DNA from: Colwellia sp. 1_MG-2023
GTDB lineage: Bacteria; Pseudomonadota; Gammaproteobacteria; Enterobacterales; Alteromonadaceae
Direction of reading: 5' to 3'
Length of the DNA stretch: 64,000 bases
NCBI RefSeq assembly: GCF_030546755.1
Contig: NZ_JAUOPE010000012.1
Location: 62,001 to 126,000, forward strand
In this document: positions 34,869 through 45,810 of the stretch, in pieces
Numbering within the stretch: position 1 is the stretch's first letter
How the letters are laid out: every line of letters begins with the position of its first letter
The notes under the pieces: model-generated
Database searches by the model: none
What the model was told of the DNA's origin: nothing
The model's input: only the letters and a program-made list of their open reading frames with translations
Translations under genes and position numbers: made by a program

Positions 34869-35136
34869 TAGGGCGTGTTGATCTTTCGCGATGATTTTTG
34901 CAACTGTTTGTTTGGTATTTATACAAAGCATTGCGAATGTTATGTGGTTATTCCACCTCAATGAGCAAAAATGCAGTAGAAATGACAAACAAACGTTGCC
35001 CGAAGGGTTCAATTAAAAGCCATTTTTTATTCGTTGTTCGCTATTTACATGGAACAACCATGCTACTTAGCTCACGCTTTGAATAAATGGCTTTTATTTT
35101 GAACAAAATTTAACCTCGAAAGGTCAACACGCCCTA
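34869..35136 (+). mobile_element. MITE-like element, copy 1 (268 bp)
   Basis: A non-coding element with terminal inverted repeats TAGGGCGTGTTGATCTTTCG on the left and its near-perfect complement on the right (CGAAAGGTCAACACGCCCTA), flanked by or ending in TA. It shares its internal order with the second element at 44099 (in reverse complement): TTTGTTTGGTATTTAT, then a GGTTATTCCAC block, then AAATGAC plus AACAAACG and CCGAAGG, then GAACAAAATTTAACC. It sits between the divergent VOC and sbcD genes. It has no transposase and depends on one elsewhere, if mobile. Confidence 0.82.
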
Positions 35137-35248
35137 GTTAACTTAATATGCGAGTTATTCAGCTATTTTGCAAATAGGATATGTATCTCAAGCAAAGTAA
35201 GTTAGAATTTCATTCATAATCACTGGTCTTTTTAAAGTTTAATTTTTC

Positions 35249-36619
35249 ATGGCATTTCGTATTTTACATACTTCTGATTGGCATTTAGGCCAATACTTTT
35301 ATGGTAAGAGTCGCGCACAAGAACACCAGCAGTTTTTAACCTGGTTATTAGCACAAGTTAGCCAACATAAAATACAGGCAGTGATTGTTGCCGGTGATAT
35401 TTTTGATACAGGTACGCCACCTAGTTATGCCCGAGAAATGTATTTCGATTTTATCGTTAAAATTCATCAACTCAATTGCCAATTAATTATCTTGGCCGGT
35501 AATCATGACTCAGTCGCTATGCTGGGTGAGTCAAAAGCTGTGTTATCTGCGTTGTCATGTCGGGTAATTACCACCGCATCTGAGAAAGTTGAACAGCAGT
35601 TAATTGAAATTAACGATAAAAATAATAACTTGCAGGCTGTGATTTGTGCCATTCCTTTTATTCGTCCTCGTGATATTTTACTCAGTCAAGCGGGCCAATC
35701 TTCACAGGAAAAACAGCAAGCGTTACAACAAGCGATCACGGAACATTATCAGCAGCTTTATCAACGAGCTGAAAGCATATCAAAAGGTGAAGTGCCGATT
35801 ATTGCGACAGGGCATTTAACCGCCGTTGGCGTCACTAGCTCAGATTCAGTGCGAGATATTTATATCGGTACGCTTGAAGCGTTTCCTGCTAATGCTTTTC
35901 CAGAAGCTGATTACATTGCCTTAGGACATATTCACCGCAGTCAAAAGGTGGGTAAAACAGAGCATATTCGTTATTGCGGTTCACCCATTCCTTTAAGTTT
36001 TGATGAAGTTTCACAAGATAAACAAGTGTTATTGGCAGAGTTCACTCAAAAGACATTAACGGAAGTTAAACCACTGGTAATTCCGCGATTTCAAGCGATG
36101 GCAATGATCAAAACTACTTTAGATGATTTAGAACAGGCCGTGAAGGCTTTGCTTGAAGCTATTGATAACGGAGAAAGTAAACAAACAACAGCTGCCAGTG
36201 GAGAAACCGATAATATACACCTAGCAAAAGGGGAAAATGTTTGGCTTGATATTGAAATTGAAAGTGCGGATTACTTAACTGACTTAAGCCATAAAATTGA
36301 ACAAATTACCCAAGCTTATCCCGTTGAAGTATTGTTAACTCGTCGCACTAAGAAAGCGCGAAAAGCGATGATTGCTAGTGAAGCAAAGGTCACTTTGGAC
36401 GAGCTAAAAATAACGGATGTTTTTCAAACTCGTCTTGCCGAAGAATCCTGGCAGTCAGAGGCTGAACTAGCCAGGAAGCAACGTTTAAACGAACTGTTTT
36501 TAACGACAGTATCGCAAGTAGAATCAGCACGACAACAAGAGGTTTCAATTGATGAATCTCAAACTGATTCACTAAAGAAAGCTGCAAAAAATGCTACTGC
36601 TGATGGTGAATTATCGTGA
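35249..36619 (+). CDS. sbcD: Exonuclease SbcCD subunit D (nuclease)
   Basis: The Mre11-like nuclease subunit of SbcCD, which cuts DNA hairpins and end-blocked DNA. Phosphoesterase motifs: [34 protein letters not shown] and ALGHIHRSQ. At 456 residues it is longer than E. coli SbcD (400) because of a C-terminal charged region. Its stop overlaps the GTG start of sbcC by 4 nt, so the two are translationally coupled. Confidence 0.95.
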   Translation: MAFRILHTSDWHLGQYFYGKSRAQEHQQFLTWLLAQVSQHKIQAVIVAGDIFDTGTPPSYAREMYFDFIVKIHQLNCQLIILAGNHDSVAMLGESKAVLSALSCRVITTASEKVEQQLIEINDKNNNLQAVICAIPFIRPRDILLSQAGQSSQEKQQALQQAITEHYQQLYQRAESISKGEVPIIATGHLTAVGVTSSDSVRDIYIGTLEAFPANAFPEADYIALGHIHRSQKVGKTEHIRYCGSPIPLSFDEVSQDKQVLLAEFTQKTLTEVKPLVIPRFQAMAMIKTTLDDLEQAVKALLEAIDNGESKQTTAASGETDNIHLAKGENVWLDIEIESADYLTDLSHKIEQITQAYPVEVLLTRRTKKARKAMIASEAKVTLDELKITDVFQTRLAEESWQSEAELARKQRLNELFLTTVSQVESARQQEVSIDESQTDSLKKAAKNATADGELS

Positions 36620-39600
36620 AAATTTTATCGTTACGTTTCGAAAACATAAACTCTTTAAAAGGTGCATGGAAAATTGACTTTAGCCAAGCGCCATTTAACA
36701 GCAATACTCTATTTGCGATAACCGGACCTACCGGGGCAGGGAAAACCACCATTTTAGATGCGTTATGTCTTGCACTTTATCATCAAACTCCGCGGATCAA
36801 AGTGTCTGATAGTCAGAACCAATTAATGACAAGGCAAACTTCACATTGTTTAGCTGAAGTTGAATTTGAAATTAAAGGTCGTGCATATCGCGCGTTTTGG
36901 AGTCAAAGACGAGCTAAAAATAGTATCGACGGCAACTTACAAAAGCCGTTAGCTGAATTAGCTTTCTTTGATAAAGAGGCGGATAACTGGAAGATACTTG
37001 CTAGCAAAGTTTCAGATGTTCGTTTAGAAATCGCCCGAATTTCAGGATTAGATTTTACCCGTTTTACCAAATCAATGATGTTGTCTCAAGGCCAATTTGC
37101 TGCGTTTTTAAATGCCCCAGACAAAGACAGAGCTGAATTGTTAGAACAACTTACTGGGACAGAAATATATAGTTTGATTTCACAACAAGTATTTGAAAAT
37201 CATAAACAAGCTAATGAAACGTTAAAAAGATTACAAAGCCAAAGTCAAGATATTGAATTGTTAGAGGAAGGGCAAGTAAACGAACTTACCCAGCAGTTGC
37301 AGGAACTTACATCGCAAGACAAAACATTAGTTTTTCAGCAACAACAATGGATATCAGCAAAACAACTTGATCAACAACGGGCTGAACAGCAGTCTTTATT
37401 ATGTGTAGCAAATGCACAGCTTGAAAAAGCACAACAACAGCAAGAAGCCAGTAACGTTGAATTAGCTAAACTAACTTTAGCCGAGCCCGCTGCGCTGATT
37501 AAAGATGACTACTACGCTTATTATCGTCAAAAAGAGCATCATAAAAGTTTAACGGATGTTGCAAATCAATTAGAAAAAGCATTAAAACAAAGTACAGAAG
37601 AAAAATCTGTTCAAGAACAGCAATTATCTCAGTTGTTAACTCAACAAAAACAGCAAGCGAAAACCCAACAAGAAACAGAAGATTTACTGGTTAATCAAGT
37701 TGTTCCGATTGACAGTGAAATTAATCAAAAAACTGAACAATTAAAACAATTAAAGCTTAAAGAGCAACAAATTTTAGCTGAAAAAAATACCGGCGAAAAA
37801 ACACTGCAACAATTAACGCAGGAATGTCTTGAGGTTAAAAAACAACTAAACCAGATTAACGAGCAAGCAGATGATCATCAACATAACCATTTGCTCAGTG
37901 AGAATTTACCCTTATGGCAACATCAATTTCAGCAGTTAGTGATAGAACATCAAGAGATTGTTGTGCTGTTAACCGAAAAAAATCAATTAATTGCTGATAA
38001 TAAAGAAAAAGAAGCAAGTAAAAGCGCACTCAGTGAATCTATTGCCGGTCAACAACACGCAATCTCGTCAATGAAAGCACAATTATCTGTTTTAGAAAAT
38101 GATAAGACTACATTACTGTCATCACTTAATTGTTATTCAGAACAAGAATGTCAGCAATATATTCAGCAGCTACAAAGTGTTCATGCAAACTTTACCGTTG
38201 CAATCAGCCATGCTGAGCGATATCAATTAATCTCTAATGAACTTAATAAGCTAGCTGCCAATATTGTCGATATTGAGCAGCGAATGCAGGTGAATCATCA
38301 AGGTATTGAAAAACTAAGAGCGGAATATCGACAAGTTAAACGTCAACGTGATGATGTTTTTGTCATTGTTGAGCAACAAAAAACCATACTGTCGCTATCG
38401 GAACATCGCAATCAATTGCAACCCGATGATGCATGCCCCTTATGTGGCTCTCATGAACATCCGTTAATCGAGAAATATCAAGAGGTTAATCAAAATGATA
38501 ATGTGCATCAGCAACGATTGTTAGATCTAGAGGCAAATCTTGAGCAATTAAAGCAGCAGGGGGATTTAGCTAACAGTGAACAAGAGAAACTGAGCTTTGA
38601 GAAAAACTCATTAACACAAGCACATCAGCAAAACATCACTGAACAACAAGCGTTAAATGAGGAATGGCAAAAGTTAGCTAGCCTTTTACCTATGAGTGTT
38701 GCGATTGCTGAGCTAGATTCGATTCATCAACATGTTGAGCAACATAGTCAACAGTTAGCATCTACACAAAAGTCAGTCCAGCAAGTCTATGAGTTGTCAC
38801 AGCAAATTCAAAATATGACGGCACAATTACATGTAGATGAAAGACAGTTTACTAGCCAACAGCATCAGATCAATATTATCGATAATCAGCTTGCGAGCAA
38901 TCACAGTGTGATGCTACGAAATAACGAAGCTATCCATACCAAAAGTGAAAGCTTGTTCGATGAATATCAATTATTTAGTCAGTCTCTAAGCCAATATTTT
39001 ACTGAAGATAGCATTGGCTTTATCAAAGCTATTACGTCAGTTGATTGGGTTGTTTCTGAAGTGGTGTTAAATGTTGAAATGTTTAATAGTTGGCTTGATA
39101 AACAAAATCAGCAATTAACGCATTATAAAAAGAATCTTGAAAAGTTAGGGGGGTTGACTGAAAACTTAGCAAAAATAGAACAAGCAATAGCGATAGCAGA
39201 ATCAACACTTAACGGATTAACTCAAAACCTAACTCATCTTCAAGAAGAAATTGCTGCAATTACCGATAAAATAACAACACTAAATCAGCAACGAATAGCA
39301 TTAGTAGCTGACAAAAGCATCCATGAAATAAGAGCTGAATTATCGGCGCATAAAACTGACATCCAGAAACAAGTTGATGTAATACAGAATAAATTTGATC
39401 TCATTAAAGATAAATATCAAGAGCTTGTAGGTAAACGCAGCAGCAATCAGCAACAGCTAGCAGACAGTGAAAAACAATTAGCAACAGAGACAAAACAATG
39501 GCAAGAGGTATTGTCGGCTAGTATTTTCAGCGATGAAGCAGCGTTTGTCAGCGCGCTATTACCAAGTGATGAGAAGCAACAATTAACCAGCTTAGCACAA

Positions 39601-40407
39601 CGGTTAAAAGAGCAAATACAACAAGCCAATACTCTGATTAATCAACATAATCAGCAATTAATACTAATTAATAGTGATATTAACACGCTAGAAGCCTCCG
39701 GTATTACGCCGGTTGAGTTTTCTGTTATTGAAGAAAAGTTGACGGCACTTGCCGAGCAAATAAAACAAGGTCAGCTCAAGCAGGGTCAAATAAATCAACA
39801 ATTATCAAATGATGAAAAACTGCGAAGTAAACAAAGTGACATTCTTGATAAAATTGCTAAGCAGCAAATCGATGTAGATGATCTTTCTTACTTAAATGGT
39901 TTAATTGGCTCCGCATCGGGTGATAAATTTAGACGTTTCGCCCAAGGGTTAACTTTAGAACATTTAGTCCATTTGGCTAATATTCAACTATCACGCTTAC
40001 ACGCTCGTTATCAATTGCAGTGTCAAAATAAAGAAAGTTTAGCACTAGAAGTCATTGATACTTGGCAAGCCGATCATGTCCGTGACACCAAAACACTATC
40101 AGGTGGCGAAAGCTTTTTAGTGAGTCTGGCGTTAGCATTAGCACTTTCAGATCTTGCCAGTGCTAAAACGAGTATTGATTCCTTATTCTTAGATGAAGGT
40201 TTTGGCACACTTGATAACGACACTTTAGAAATAGCATTAGATGCATTAGATAACTTAAACGCCAATGGCAAAATGATTGGCGTGATCAGTCATGTTGATA
40301 CGCTAAAAGAGCGAATCGGTGTACAAATAAAAGTGCATAAAAAGAGCGGTTTAGGCTTTAGTGAATTAGATAAACAATATGCTTTTATACCTGATACGGT
40401 ACAATAA
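36616..40407 (+). CDS. sbcC: Exonuclease SbcCD subunit C (SMC-like ATPase)
   Basis: A 1263-residue Rad50-like ATPase. Walker [15 protein letters not shown] near residue 37, long Gln-rich coiled coils on either side of a zinc hook CPLC (C607 and C610), then the signature [20 protein letters not shown] near 1160 and Walker [13 protein letters not shown] near 1190. The start is GTG inside the sbcD stop. It is longer than the E. coli protein (1048), with extended coiled coils. Confidence 0.95.
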   Translation: MKILSLRFENINSLKGAWKIDFSQAPFNSNTLFAITGPTGAGKTTILDALCLALYHQTPRIKVSDSQNQLMTRQTSHCLAEVEFEIKGRAYRAFWSQRRAKNSIDGNLQKPLAELAFFDKEADNWKILASKVSDVRLEIARISGLDFTRFTKSMMLSQGQFAAFLNAPDKDRAELLEQLTGTEIYSLISQQVFENHKQANETLKRLQSQSQDIELLEEGQVNELTQQLQELTSQDKTLVFQQQQWISAKQLDQQRAEQQSLLCVANAQLEKAQQQQEASNVELAKLTLAEPAALIKDDYYAYYRQKEHHKSLTDVANQLEKALKQSTEEKSVQEQQLSQLLTQQKQQAKTQQETEDLLVNQVVPIDSEINQKTEQLKQLKLKEQQILAEKNTGEKTLQQLTQECLEVKKQLNQINEQADDHQHNHLLSENLPLWQHQFQQLVIEHQEIVVLLTEKNQLIADNKEKEASKSALSESIAGQQHAISSMKAQLSVLENDKTTLLSSLNCYSEQECQQYIQQLQSVHANFTVAISHAERYQLISNELNKLAANIVDIEQRMQVNHQGIEKLRAEYRQVKRQRDDVFVIVEQQKTILSLSEHRNQLQPDDACPLCGSHEHPLIEKYQEVNQNDNVHQQRLLDLEANLEQLKQQGDLANSEQEKLSFEKNSLTQAHQQNITEQQALNEEWQKLASLLPMSVAIAELDSIHQHVEQHSQQLASTQKSVQQVYELSQQIQNMTAQLHVDERQFTSQQHQINIIDNQLASNHSVMLRNNEAIHTKSESLFDEYQLFSQSLSQYFTEDSIGFIKAITSVDWVVSEVVLNVEMFNSWLDKQNQQLTHYKKNLEKLGGLTENLAKIEQAIAIAESTLNGLTQNLTHLQEEIAAITDKITTLNQQRIALVADKSIHEIRAELSAHKTDIQKQVDVIQNKFDLIKDKYQELVGKRSSNQQQLADSEKQLATETKQWQEVLSASIFSDEAAFVSALLPSDEKQQLTSLAQRLKEQIQQANTLINQHNQQLILINSDINTLEASGITPVEFSVIEEKLTALAEQIKQGQLKQGQINQQLSNDEKLRSKQSDILDKIAKQQIDVDDLSYLNGLIGSASGDKFRRFAQGLTLEHLVHLANIQLSRLHARYQLQCQNKESLALEVIDTWQADHVRDTKTLSGGESFLVSLALALALSDLASAKTSIDSLFLDEGFGTLDNDTLEIALDALDNLNANGKMIGVISHVDTLKERIGVQIKVHKKSGLGFSELDKQYAFIPDTVQ

Positions 40408-40446
40408 AGTTTACAAAAACGTGTAATAATTTTATAAGGAGTTTGC

Positions 40447-41031
40447 ATGAATATTGGTATTTATATTTATGAAAATGCGGAAGTTCTGGACTTCTCAGGA
40501 CCGTTTGAAGTGTTTTCAACGGCAAACCGCTTTATAAAAGATTGCAATCAAGTGTACTTGATTGGGCAAACATCACAAACCATCAACGCACGTGGTGGCT
40601 TTAACGTAATTCCTCATTTTAATATTGCTGAACATCCTCCTTTAGATTTATTGATAGTTGTGGGCGGAGTCCATGATCAAGAAATGAAAAAATCAGCGGT
40701 AATAGATTGGATTTCAGAACAAAATGAAAAAGTTAAATACATTGCATCTGTTTGTACAGGCGCTTTTTTATTGGCGGAAGCAGGCGTATTAAACAATTTA
40801 GTAGTGACAACGCATTGGGAAGATATTGAATCACTGGCTTTAAGTTATCAAGATTTAACAGTGAAACCCAATGTTCGTTGGATTGAACAGGAAAGAGTGC
40901 TCACCTCCGGCGGAATATCGGCAGGCATAGATATGAGCCTATATTTAATCGAAAAGCTTTTTGGTAAATCCATCGCGTTAAAAACAGCGAAACAGATGGA
41001 ATTTCGCTGGCAACAAATACCAGATGAATAA
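40447..41031 (+). CDS. DJ-1/PfpI family protein
   Basis: A 194-residue glutamine-amidotransferase-like fold protein. It has the EVLDFSGPFEVFSTA start and the nucleophile elbow SVCTGAFLLAEAG with Cys, followed by TTHW and SGGISAGIDMSLYLIEKLFG. This is the branch that includes isonitrile hydratase and the N-terminal domain of some AraC regulators; no HTH domain is attached here. Role unknown. A strong AAGGAG precedes the ATG, and a DMT exporter follows after 37 nt. Confidence 0.87.
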   Translation: MNIGIYIYENAEVLDFSGPFEVFSTANRFIKDCNQVYLIGQTSQTINARGGFNVIPHFNIAEHPPLDLLIVVGGVHDQEMKKSAVIDWISEQNEKVKYIASVCTGAFLLAEAGVLNNLVVTTHWEDIESLALSYQDLTVKPNVRWIEQERVLTSGGISAGIDMSLYLIEKLFGKSIALKTAKQMEFRWQQIPDE

Positions 41032-41068
41032 ATTTTCATTATCATCTTAATTTTTTAAAGGAAAAAAC

Positions 41069-41956
41069 TTGGAAACTTGGACTTATTTCACTTTGCTCGC
41101 TGCTTTTATGCAAGCGGTGAGAACGGCAGGACAAAAACAATTATCAGGCCATTTAAATGCTATGGCGACCACCGCAGTTCGTTATGTATATGCTTTGCCC
41201 TTTGCGGTGCTTTACTTATTTTGGATGTTACAGCACCGTGACATAGCACTGCCAACCTTTAATCGTTCATTTATTGAATACGCAATGATAGCCAGTGTTA
41301 TGCAAATCATTGGTACCGCTTGTTTAGTCGCCGCTTTTAAATACCGAAATTTTGCCGTTGCGACAAGTTTGGCGAAAACCGAAGCGATACAAGTGGCAAT
41401 AGTAGGAGCGTTAGTTTTTTCAACGGCGTTAACGCTACTTGGTTGGATATCCGTTGTCATTGGTGTTGTTGGTGTGTTGATCGTCTCAAAGGTAAAATTT
41501 ACTTATGCCGATGTTTTTCAAAACCCTGGAGCCGGTTTTGGTTTAGCGTCAGGCCTTGCGCTAGCGATTACCACCTTATTAATACGTGAAGCGAGTTTAG
41601 CGCTAAATACAGATTTAATGGTGAGCGCTGCTGTTACGCTCGTTTTTATGATCTCGGTACAGTCAATTATCTCGATGGTTTATGTTTACTTTCAAGACAG
41701 AAGTCAGATCTTAACCATGTTTTCTCAATGGCGTTTATGTTTATTTGTTGGTATCACCAGTGTTATTGGATCAATTGGATGGTTTACCGGAGCGAGTTTT
41801 CAAAATGCTGCCTATGTGAAAGCGTTAGGGCAAGTCGAATTTTTTATCACCTTATTTTTAACTTATCGAATTTTCAAAGAAAAAATTACCAAAATGGAAT
41901 ATTTGGGTATGTTTTTAATTATTGCCAGTGTCGCGATATTATTACTTTGGGCATAA
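41069..41956 (+). CDS. DMT superfamily transporter (EamA)
   Basis: A 295-residue inner-membrane protein of about ten helices with two EamA-like halves (MQAVRTAGQKQLSGHLNAM, YRNFAVATSLAKTEAIQVAIVGA; GITSVIGSIGWFTGASFQNAAYVKALGQVEF). TTG start, preceded by AAAGGA. It is probably co-transcribed with the DJ-1/PfpI gene. Substrate unknown. Confidence 0.85.
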   Translation: METWTYFTLLAAFMQAVRTAGQKQLSGHLNAMATTAVRYVYALPFAVLYLFWMLQHRDIALPTFNRSFIEYAMIASVMQIIGTACLVAAFKYRNFAVATSLAKTEAIQVAIVGALVFSTALTLLGWISVVIGVVGVLIVSKVKFTYADVFQNPGAGFGLASGLALAITTLLIREASLALNTDLMVSAAVTLVFMISVQSIISMVYVYFQDRSQILTMFSQWRLCLFVGITSVIGSIGWFTGASFQNAAYVKALGQVEFFITLFLTYRIFKEKITKMEYLGMFLIIASVAILLLWA

Positions 41957-42065
41957 ATATAGGCAAACGAGAATTTTATCATAGAGCCTGAATCAGCTTT
42001 TTGATAAACTCGCGTAAAATTTTAAGCTGCATTTTACTTGTGGCACTTTATTTCTTGGAATCAAT

Positions 42066-42560
42066 ATGAAAATTACCGATAAAACGGTTGTTCAGTTTCA
42101 CTACACTTTAAAAGATGAAGCAGGAAAAGAGCTAGAGTCTTCTTTAAGTTCAGATCCATTAGCCTACCTTCACGGTTATAACAATATGCTTGTTGGTGTA
42201 GAAAAAGCGCTTGCTGATAAAGAAGCTGGTGATAAATTCTCTGTTACCTTGCAACCAGAAGACGCATACGGTGAGCGAAAAGAAGACATGGTACAACGTG
42301 TTCCTGTTAAGCATTTACTTGGTTTACCAAGTAAAAATGCTAAATGGAAGCCAGGTATGACAGCTGTTGTTGAAACAGACCAAGGCCAGCGTCAAGTTAC
42401 CGTATTAAAAGCAGGGCGCTTTATGGTAACTGTTGATATTAATCCGCCATTGGCTGGAAAAGTATTAACTTTTGATCTTGAAGTGGTTGATGTGCGTGAA
42501 GCAACCAGTGAAGAAATTGAACATGGCCATGCACACGGTGTTGGTGGTCATCATCACTAG
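42066..42560 (+). CDS. slyD: FKBP-type peptidyl-prolyl isomerase, SlyD-like
   Basis: A 164-residue cytoplasmic isomerase/chaperone. It has the FKBP core (VVQFHYTLKDEAGKELESS, LHGYNNMLVGVEKAL), an insert-in-flap domain (VPVKHLLGLPSKNA to INPPLAGKVLTFDLEVV) and a short His-rich tail (HGHAHGVGGHHH) as in SlyD. SlyD binds nickel through such a tail, which here is much shorter than in E. coli. It is a single gene with its own terminator. Confidence 0.88.
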   Translation: MKITDKTVVQFHYTLKDEAGKELESSLSSDPLAYLHGYNNMLVGVEKALADKEAGDKFSVTLQPEDAYGERKEDMVQRVPVKHLLGLPSKNAKWKPGMTAVVETDQGQRQVTVLKAGRFMVTVDINPPLAGKVLTFDLEVVDVREATSEEIEHGHAHGVGGHHH

Positions 42561-42592
42561 GCTGTAACTAAATATTCTAGTACTTCTATGAT

Positions 42593-42628
42593 AAGCTCAC
42601 TTTATTTAAAGGTGAGCTTTTTTTGTTT
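42593..42628 (+). terminator. Rho-independent terminator after slyD
   Basis: An 8-bp stem AAGCTCAC/GTGAGCTT with an 11-nt loop, followed by TTTTTTGTTTTT. Confidence 0.88.
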
Positions 42629-42779
42629 TTAACGCCTTCACAAATATTAAAAACACTCCCTTTGTCTCAATAAATGAAAGTTTAATCTCAATATATTTTC
42701 CTAAACTACTCATTCCTTGCTATGGTTTGATAGACATAAATACGCATTATTAAATAATAACAAGATTAAAGGACGAACA

Positions 42780-44075
42780 ATGAAAGCATTATCGTTACTC
42801 TCAATTGCTATTGCATCTATATTAACTACTTCAGCACTAGCGGATACTCAAGTTATTCATGCCGGTGAACTATTAGCGGTTCCTGGTAAAGCACCTTTAA
42901 AAAAACAAAGCATTGTGATTGTTGATGGTAAAATAACAGACATTAAAAAAGGTTTTGTTTCTGCAAATTCGATTGATGAAAAGGCAACACTTGTCGATTT
43001 ATCTAAAAGCTTTGTTATGCCTGGTATGATGGATATGCACGTACATTTACAAGGTGAATTGGGGCCAAACAATGATCGTGAGGCATTGAAAATGTCATCG
43101 CAATTAATGCAAATGAGATCACATATGTTTGCTATGCGCACATTAAACGCAGGTTTTACGACCGTTAGAGATGTTGGCTCTAGCTCACAAGAAATGTATG
43201 CATTAAGAGATGCTATTGATCAAGGCTGGATGCAAGGTCCTACTATTATTGCAGCCGGCGGCGTTGGTATTACGGGAGGGCATGCTGATGTTAGTGGCGT
43301 GAGTCCTGAATTAATGGAATTTCATGATGAAAGTAATAAAACTGTTTGTAATGGTCCTTATGATTGTCGTCGCGCGGCTCGTCATGCTATTAAATATGGG
43401 GCGAACTTAATAAAAATAACATCAACTGGTGGCGTGTTAACCGATCGTGCTACAGGTACTGGTCAACAGATGGAAATGGATGAATTAAAAGAAGTGGTTC
43501 TTGCTGCAAAACGTATGGGCGCAAAAGTAGCGAGTCACGCACATCAAGAAGATGGCATTATTGCTGCCTTAGAAGCCGGCGTTGCGAGTATTGAACACGG
43601 TACTTATGCGGGTAAAAAATCATATAAGTTATTTAAAAAATCAGGTGCTTATCTAGTACCAACCTTACTGGCCGGTGAAACCGTTTTACAAATGGCAAAA
43701 AATACCAACGTATTATCTGAATCACAAAAAGCGAAAGCAATTAAAGTGGGCACAGATATGAAAGGTAACTTTGCTAAAGCTTATAAAGCAGGGGTTAACA
43801 TTGCCTTTGGTACCGATAGTGGCGTTTCTAAACATGGTATTAACGCACAAGAAGCGGTATTAATGTTTAAAGCCGGTATGCCAGCTGATGAAGTGCTGAA
43901 ATCTGCAACCGTCAATGCTGCTGACTTAATTGATAAATCATCGAGTTTAGGGACGATAGAAGCAGGTAAAAATGCTGATATTATTGCTATGCACGGTAGT
44001 CCATTAACGGATATTAATGAGTTATTAGATGTTGATTTTGTAATGAAGTCTGGTGAAGTAATAAAATCTAAGTAA
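42780..44075 (+). CDS. Secreted amidohydrolase (Xaa-Pro dipeptidase-like, imidazolonepropionase-like superfamily)
   Basis: A metal-dependent hydrolase of about 431 residues with a signal peptide (LLSIAIASILTTSALA). Metal ligands: the DMHVHL motif (H-x-H), VASHAHQEDGI, SIEHGTY and FGTDSGVSKHG with the catalytic Asp. Such periplasmic amidohydrolases often cleave dipeptides containing Pro or aryl-amide bonds. The ATG at 42780 is chosen because AAAGGA precedes it and the signal peptide begins there; the frame opens earlier, at 42717. Confidence 0.9.
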   Translation: MKALSLLSIAIASILTTSALADTQVIHAGELLAVPGKAPLKKQSIVIVDGKITDIKKGFVSANSIDEKATLVDLSKSFVMPGMMDMHVHLQGELGPNNDREALKMSSQLMQMRSHMFAMRTLNAGFTTVRDVGSSSQEMYALRDAIDQGWMQGPTIIAAGGVGITGGHADVSGVSPELMEFHDESNKTVCNGPYDCRRAARHAIKYGANLIKITSTGGVLTDRATGTGQQMEMDELKEVVLAAKRMGAKVASHAHQEDGIIAALEAGVASIEHGTYAGKKSYKLFKKSGAYLVPTLLAGETVLQMAKNTNVLSESQKAKAIKVGTDMKGNFAKAYKAGVNIAFGTDSGVSKHGINAQEAVLMFKAGMPADEVLKSATVNAADLIDKSSSLGTIEAGKNADIIAMHGSPLTDINELLDVDFVMKSGEVIKSK

Positions 44076-44098
44076 TCTTCAGATAACGATAAATGGTT

Positions 44099-44416
44099 TA
44101 GGGGCTGTTGATCTTTCGCGGTTAAATTTTGTTCGAGATAAAATCGTTTTAATCGCGGCGAGTAGTGTGTAGCCTAGTCATTCTAAGCAAATACTACTCA
44201 ACAAAGCGTAAAACGATTTTAGCCGAATCCTTCGGACAGCGTTTGTTGGTCATTTTTAACGGCGTTGCCCCACAAGGATGTGGGGTAAGGTGACTTTGCA
44301 GGAGCATAAAGTCTTTATCGGCTTTTTATGTGGAATAACCCTATTACAAAAGCTCTGCCTTGAATAAATACCAAACAAAATGCGGCAAAAACAATCTCGA
44401 AAGATCAACAGACCCT
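44099..44416 (-). mobile_element. MITE-like element, copy 2 (318 bp)
   Basis: Ends are TAGGGGCTGTTGATCTTTCG and CGAAAGATCAACAGACCCTA, near-perfect inverted repeats. In reverse complement the interior follows the same order of conserved blocks as copy 1 at 34869. It has additional central sequence, including a GC-rich hairpin (CCCCACA/TGTGGGG around 44269-44286). No reading frame for a transposase. Confidence 0.84.
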
Positions 44417-44528
44417 AACATTAACTTAAAAAGGCTGATAAGTTCTCTGCTTATCAGTCGATCCATACAATAAAACTCCCATTTCTATTTAAAAATAAAT
44501 AGTGTTATACGCAATCACTTAAGCTTAA

Positions 44529-44570
44529 GTTTAGTGTTTAGTGTTTAGTGTTAAGTGTTTAAGTTAAGTA
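44529..44570. repeat. Imperfect GTTTAGT heptamer repeat
   Basis: Three exact GTTTAGT units followed by three degenerate ones (GTTAAGT, GTTTAAG, TTAAGTA) just downstream of trmO. Simple sequence; possible replication slippage site. Confidence 0.8.
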
Positions 44571-44576
44571 TATATA

Positions 44577-45371
44577 TTAATGGATTTCGAATACTTCTAT
44601 GGTGTTAGCAGAGATCAGGCGCCACTTTATATTAAATTGATATAGGCGTATGCCGTAAACTTTATCATCAATATCATGATCGTCACGGCCAATTTTGTCA
44701 TTATTTGAGGTGCTTTTTTGTTTATACGCCGGTCTGGGATCTTGTGCTAATACCTGTTTAATAAAGCTTGGCAAATTTGGATATTGTTGGGTTACATCCT
44801 TCAAAACTTTCAACGCTTGGCGAGAAAAACGAACATCTTTATTGTCACTAGGTTGCTCTTGGGCAAATCCTGCTTGGGCATCCAGTATTGCATCAGAATA
44901 GGGAATATAAGGCTTTATATCAACAATAGGGGTCTGATCGAGTAAATCTAAGCCAGATATATGTAACTCTACCTGTTTATTAATATAAGTGATTTTTTCT
45001 AAACGCACGACTGACATGCCTATTGGGTTAGGTCTAAACGTAGAACGAGTGGATAATACGCCCGTTTTTTTATTCCCCCCTAAGCGCGGCGGTCGCACTA
45101 AAGGCTTCCAACCTTGCTGTTGAGTAGCATGAAAAACAAAGAGTAACCAAATATGGCTAAATTGTTCTAACCCTCTAACTAGTTCTGCATTATTAGCTTT
45201 GTTAAGCAGTACTACTTTGCCTGTTGCTGCGGTAACAATGCCAGGCTGTCGAGGAATGGCAAATTTTTCTTTATACGGAGACGTTACTCGGGCAATTATC
45301 TCTAAATGAATGTTGTCTTGTTGAGATGGTGTTTGTTCAACTTTATGCTTATGTGAAAAATCTTTATTCAT
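44577..45371 (-). CDS. trmO: tRNA (N6-threonylcarbamoyladenosine-37) methyltransferase TrmO
   Basis: A SAM-dependent enzyme of about 264 residues that methylates t6A37 of tRNA-Thr. It shows ARVTSPYKEKFAIPRQPG, LEQFSHIWLLFVFHA, PRLGGNKKTGVLSTRSTFRPNPIGMSVV and DLLDQTPIVDIKPYIPYSD, all typical of TrmO/TsaA/YaeB. The ATG at 45371 overlaps the rcsF stop by 8 nt; a GTG four codons earlier is possible. The rcsF-trmO order is the same as in E. coli. Confidence 0.94.
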   Translation of the reverse strand: MNKDFSHKHKVEQTPSQQDNIHLEIIARVTSPYKEKFAIPRQPGIVTAATGKVVLLNKANNAELVRGLEQFSHIWLLFVFHATQQQGWKPLVRPPRLGGNKKTGVLSTRSTFRPNPIGMSVVRLEKITYINKQVELHISGLDLLDQTPIVDIKPYIPYSDAILDAQAGFAQEQPSDNKDVRFSRQALKVLKDVTQQYPNLPSFIKQVLAQDPRPAYKQKSTSNNDKIGRDDHDIDDKVYGIRLYQFNIKWRLISANTIEVFEIH

Positions 45372-45810
45372 TACTTGCTTCACTTAACTGATAAGCACGA
45401 CCGTAACAGACGGTTGTTGCTAAACATTTTTTATCCGCTTCATTGTTTTCTATCAATGCACAGCCGGAAAAAATAATCGCATTAGCGCCTAAATTAAAAG
45501 CCTTTCTACGCGCATCTGTTCTGGCATTTATTTCATCGGGAGCTTGATGATGTGCCTTTTCTTGACAATCATCGCCTTCTACTGCTCCTAAATAGCGGTA
45601 TTTATTACTAGATTGAGCGTTTGAAACAGTTTTGCTTTTTAACATGCTTTGTTCATCTTGATATATTTTCACGGCTGCAGGGCTAAAATAATCTTTAAAA
45701 TTACTATTATCTAGATTGGTTTTTACCTGATAGTGTGATGTACAAGCCGTTAATAAACAAAAGATTGAAAAGTAAGATAATAATTTAAATAGCATAGATT
45801 TTTTCATCAT
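45364..45810 (-). CDS. rcsF: Outer-membrane stress-sensor lipoprotein RcsF
   Basis: A 148-residue lipoprotein (lipobox LTAC, Cys23). The C-terminal domain has DDCQ, a NARTDARRKAFNLGANAIIFSGC segment and CLATTVCYGRAYQL, giving the two disulfides expected of RcsF. In enterobacteria RcsF signals envelope damage to the Rcs phosphorelay; no rcsB/C/D is in the window and Rcs is not universal in this group, so the pathway here is open. Translationally coupled to trmO. Confidence 0.88.
   Translation of the reverse strand: MMKKSMLFKLLSYFSIFCLLTACTSHYQVKTNLDNSNFKDYFSPAAVKIYQDEQSMLKSKTVSNAQSSNKYRYLGAVEGDDCQEKAHHQAPDEINARTDARRKAFNLGANAIIFSGCALIENNEADKKCLATTVCYGRAYQLSEASNE

Larger units (their letters stand above)
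44076..44576. other. Convergent intergenic region with a MITE and a heptad repeat
   Basis: About 500 bases between the amidohydrolase and trmO genes. It holds the MITE-like copy 2 (44099-44416) and a low-complexity run of GTTTAGT-type heptamers at 44529-44570. No gene is seen. Confidence 0.8.

Noticed and set aside
34898-35086. A short open frame of about 60 codons
   Set aside because: It lies entirely inside the MITE-like element, has no ribosome site and is not preserved in copy 2.
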